Below are positions 48,512 to 48,950 of a stretch of DNA of 48,950 nt, in pieces; positions within the stretch are counted from its first letter, which is position 1; every line of letters begins with the position of its first letter. This DNA is from SFLA01 sp045595165 (GTDB taxonomy: Bacteria > Bacillota > Clostridia > Oscillospirales > CAG-382): positions 1 through 48,950 of the forward strand of contig JAZNZY010000014.1 in the NCBI GenBank assembly GCA_045595165.1, in the 5' to 3' direction. The translations under genes were made by a program, and so were the position numbers. The notes beneath the pieces were generated by a model that had not been told where the DNA came from, searched no databases, and was given only the letters and a program-made list of their open reading frames with translations.

Positions 48512-48741
48512 AGTATAATCTCCTTGAATTAGAAAATCAGAAAAGATCGACTTTTGCGTCGAGAGCATTTGGATGCAGAAGGAATTTTCAGGCGCGTGAA
48601 TCGGGCACCCCAAAAAATGCGGCAGCATTTTTTGGGGTGCTCCTTGCCCCCGACGTTACTTTCGTGCGAACAGTTTGCGGAAGAGGCAAGCCTCTTCCCT
48701 ACAATTATCGAACAGACGGAACGTATCGAAAATGATTATAC

Positions 48742-48880
48742 AGTTTTTTGCGTTACGCAAAAAACTACCGAAACGTTGCGTCAGCAACATATCACGCCGC
48801 GAAAGCGGCATATCACGTGCCGCAGGCACATATCACGCACCCGCAGGGTGCATAGTTCATCGTTTCCCGTTTCTCGTTTA
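48742..48880 (-). repeat. Hairpin array A3 (four palindromes joined by GTGATAT)
   Basis: Read on the minus strand: leader GATGAACTATG, GCACCC-TGC-GGGTGC, GTGCC-TGC-GGCAC, GCCGC-TTTC-GCGGC and GTTGC-TGAC-GCAAC, each followed by GTGATAT except the last. Then come GTTTCGGTAG and the T-stem hairpin TTTTTTGCGT-AACGCAAAAAA. Same architecture as A1 and A2; only the GTGCC hairpin is shared exactly. Confidence 0.9.
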
Positions 48881-48884
48881 TAGT

Positions 48885-48914
48885 AAAAAACGGCTGATAA
48901 TATCAGCCGTTTTT
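48885..48914. terminator. Terminator next to array A3
   Basis: AAAAACGGCTGATA-ATATCAGCCGTTTTT is symmetrical. It most likely ends a minus-strand gene beyond the right edge, after which array A3 follows. Confidence 0.85.
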
Positions 48915-48950
48915 GTTATCGGGGTCCCCAAGAAGTCGCAGACTTCTTGG

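Larger units (their letters stand above)
48512..48950. repeat. Repeat mosaic at the right edge (E end, C, D, inverted A3 array, terminator, C)
   Basis: This 439-bp stretch holds no gene. In order: an E end GCATTTGGATGCAGAAGG (48565-48582); a C element AAAAAATGC-GGCA-GCATTTTTT framed by CACCCC/GGGGTG (48606-48641); phrase TTTCGTGCGAACAGTTTGCGG; D core GGAAGAGG-CAAG-CCTCTTCC then CTACA (48690-48714); array A3; a terminator; and a C element cut by the window end, whose AAGAAGTC-TGC-GACTTCTT core equals the one at 28096-28114. Confidence 0.85.

Noticed and set aside
48554..48883. 109-codon open frame across the right-edge repeats
   Set aside because: It translates the C, D and A repeat modules (its end is a run of similar tri- and tetrapeptides from the hairpin array) and lacks a ribosome site.

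Overview
The window looks like a chromosomal segment of an anaerobic, spore-forming Clostridia-type bacterium (Bacillota), probably an uncultured gut lineage. The reasons are a spoIIE gene, a YlbF-miaB-mutSL cluster, a type 1B dihydroorotate dehydrogenase pair (pyrDB-pyrK), a PyrR-style pyrimidine attenuator, sigma-A promoters with near-consensus boxes 16-17 bp apart, strong AAGGAG ribosome binding sites, and a flavin/Fe-S old-yellow-enzyme. No species name can be given from the sequence alone.

Layout. 1-2282: 5' part of a large secreted, probably glycan-binding protein (minus strand). 2450-2985: two tRNA-Ser genes (UGA, GCU) and their terminator. 3045-5130: three small membrane-protein genes, two of them related (one module versus two modules). 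5261-9050: an operon of an OYE-type flavin/Fe-S oxidoreductase with the two subunits of an aconitase-X dehydratase. 9230-9796: a divergent pair of XRE regulators around a perfect palindromic operator. 9910-13298: a ClC-type antiporter, then a PiT phosphate transporter with its DUF47 partner. 13926-24643: the pyrimidine operon, with promoter, PyrR-like attenuator, pyrC, carB, pyrK, pyrD, pyrF, pyrE, pyrB and a trailing glycoside-hydrolase-like gene. Together these cover carbamoyl phosphate to UMP, except that carA is not in the window. 24836-31421 (minus): a Ste24-like protease, a MATE exporter, a Gfo/Idh/MocA oxidoreductase and spoIIE. 31597-34085 (plus): a serine hydrolase and a GT-C-like membrane protein. 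33958-35367 (minus): a tandem two-domain polysaccharide deacetylase whose end overlaps its convergent neighbour. 35547-43914 (plus): NlpC/P60 peptidase, miaB, ylbF-like gene, mutS, mutL and tgt. 43998-44480: a zinc-ribbon membrane protein. 44651-48511 (minus): DUF1015 gene and valS.

The most unusual content is between the genes. Almost every larger gap is built from a small set of short palindromic modules that recur in both orientations. I call them A (arrays of small hairpins joined by the linker GTGATAT), B (GAGGAAT-type arms around TTCGG-A/T-AG and a T-stem hairpin), C (CACCCC...GGGGACCCC), D (GTAGGG plus palindrome), E (about 210 bp composite) and F (terminator composite). In each family the flanks are conserved but the palindromic core is swapped for an unrelated, still self-complementary sequence. 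One 41-bp C element sits inside a D element and is flanked by a perfect 6-bp direct duplication, with an uninterrupted D copy 275 bp away, so at least this module appears to move. A arrays directly follow rho-independent terminators in all three copies. No transposase or REP-associated tyrosine transposase is present here, so the mobilising enzyme, if any, is elsewhere. This core-swapping palindrome system is the best candidate for something undescribed.
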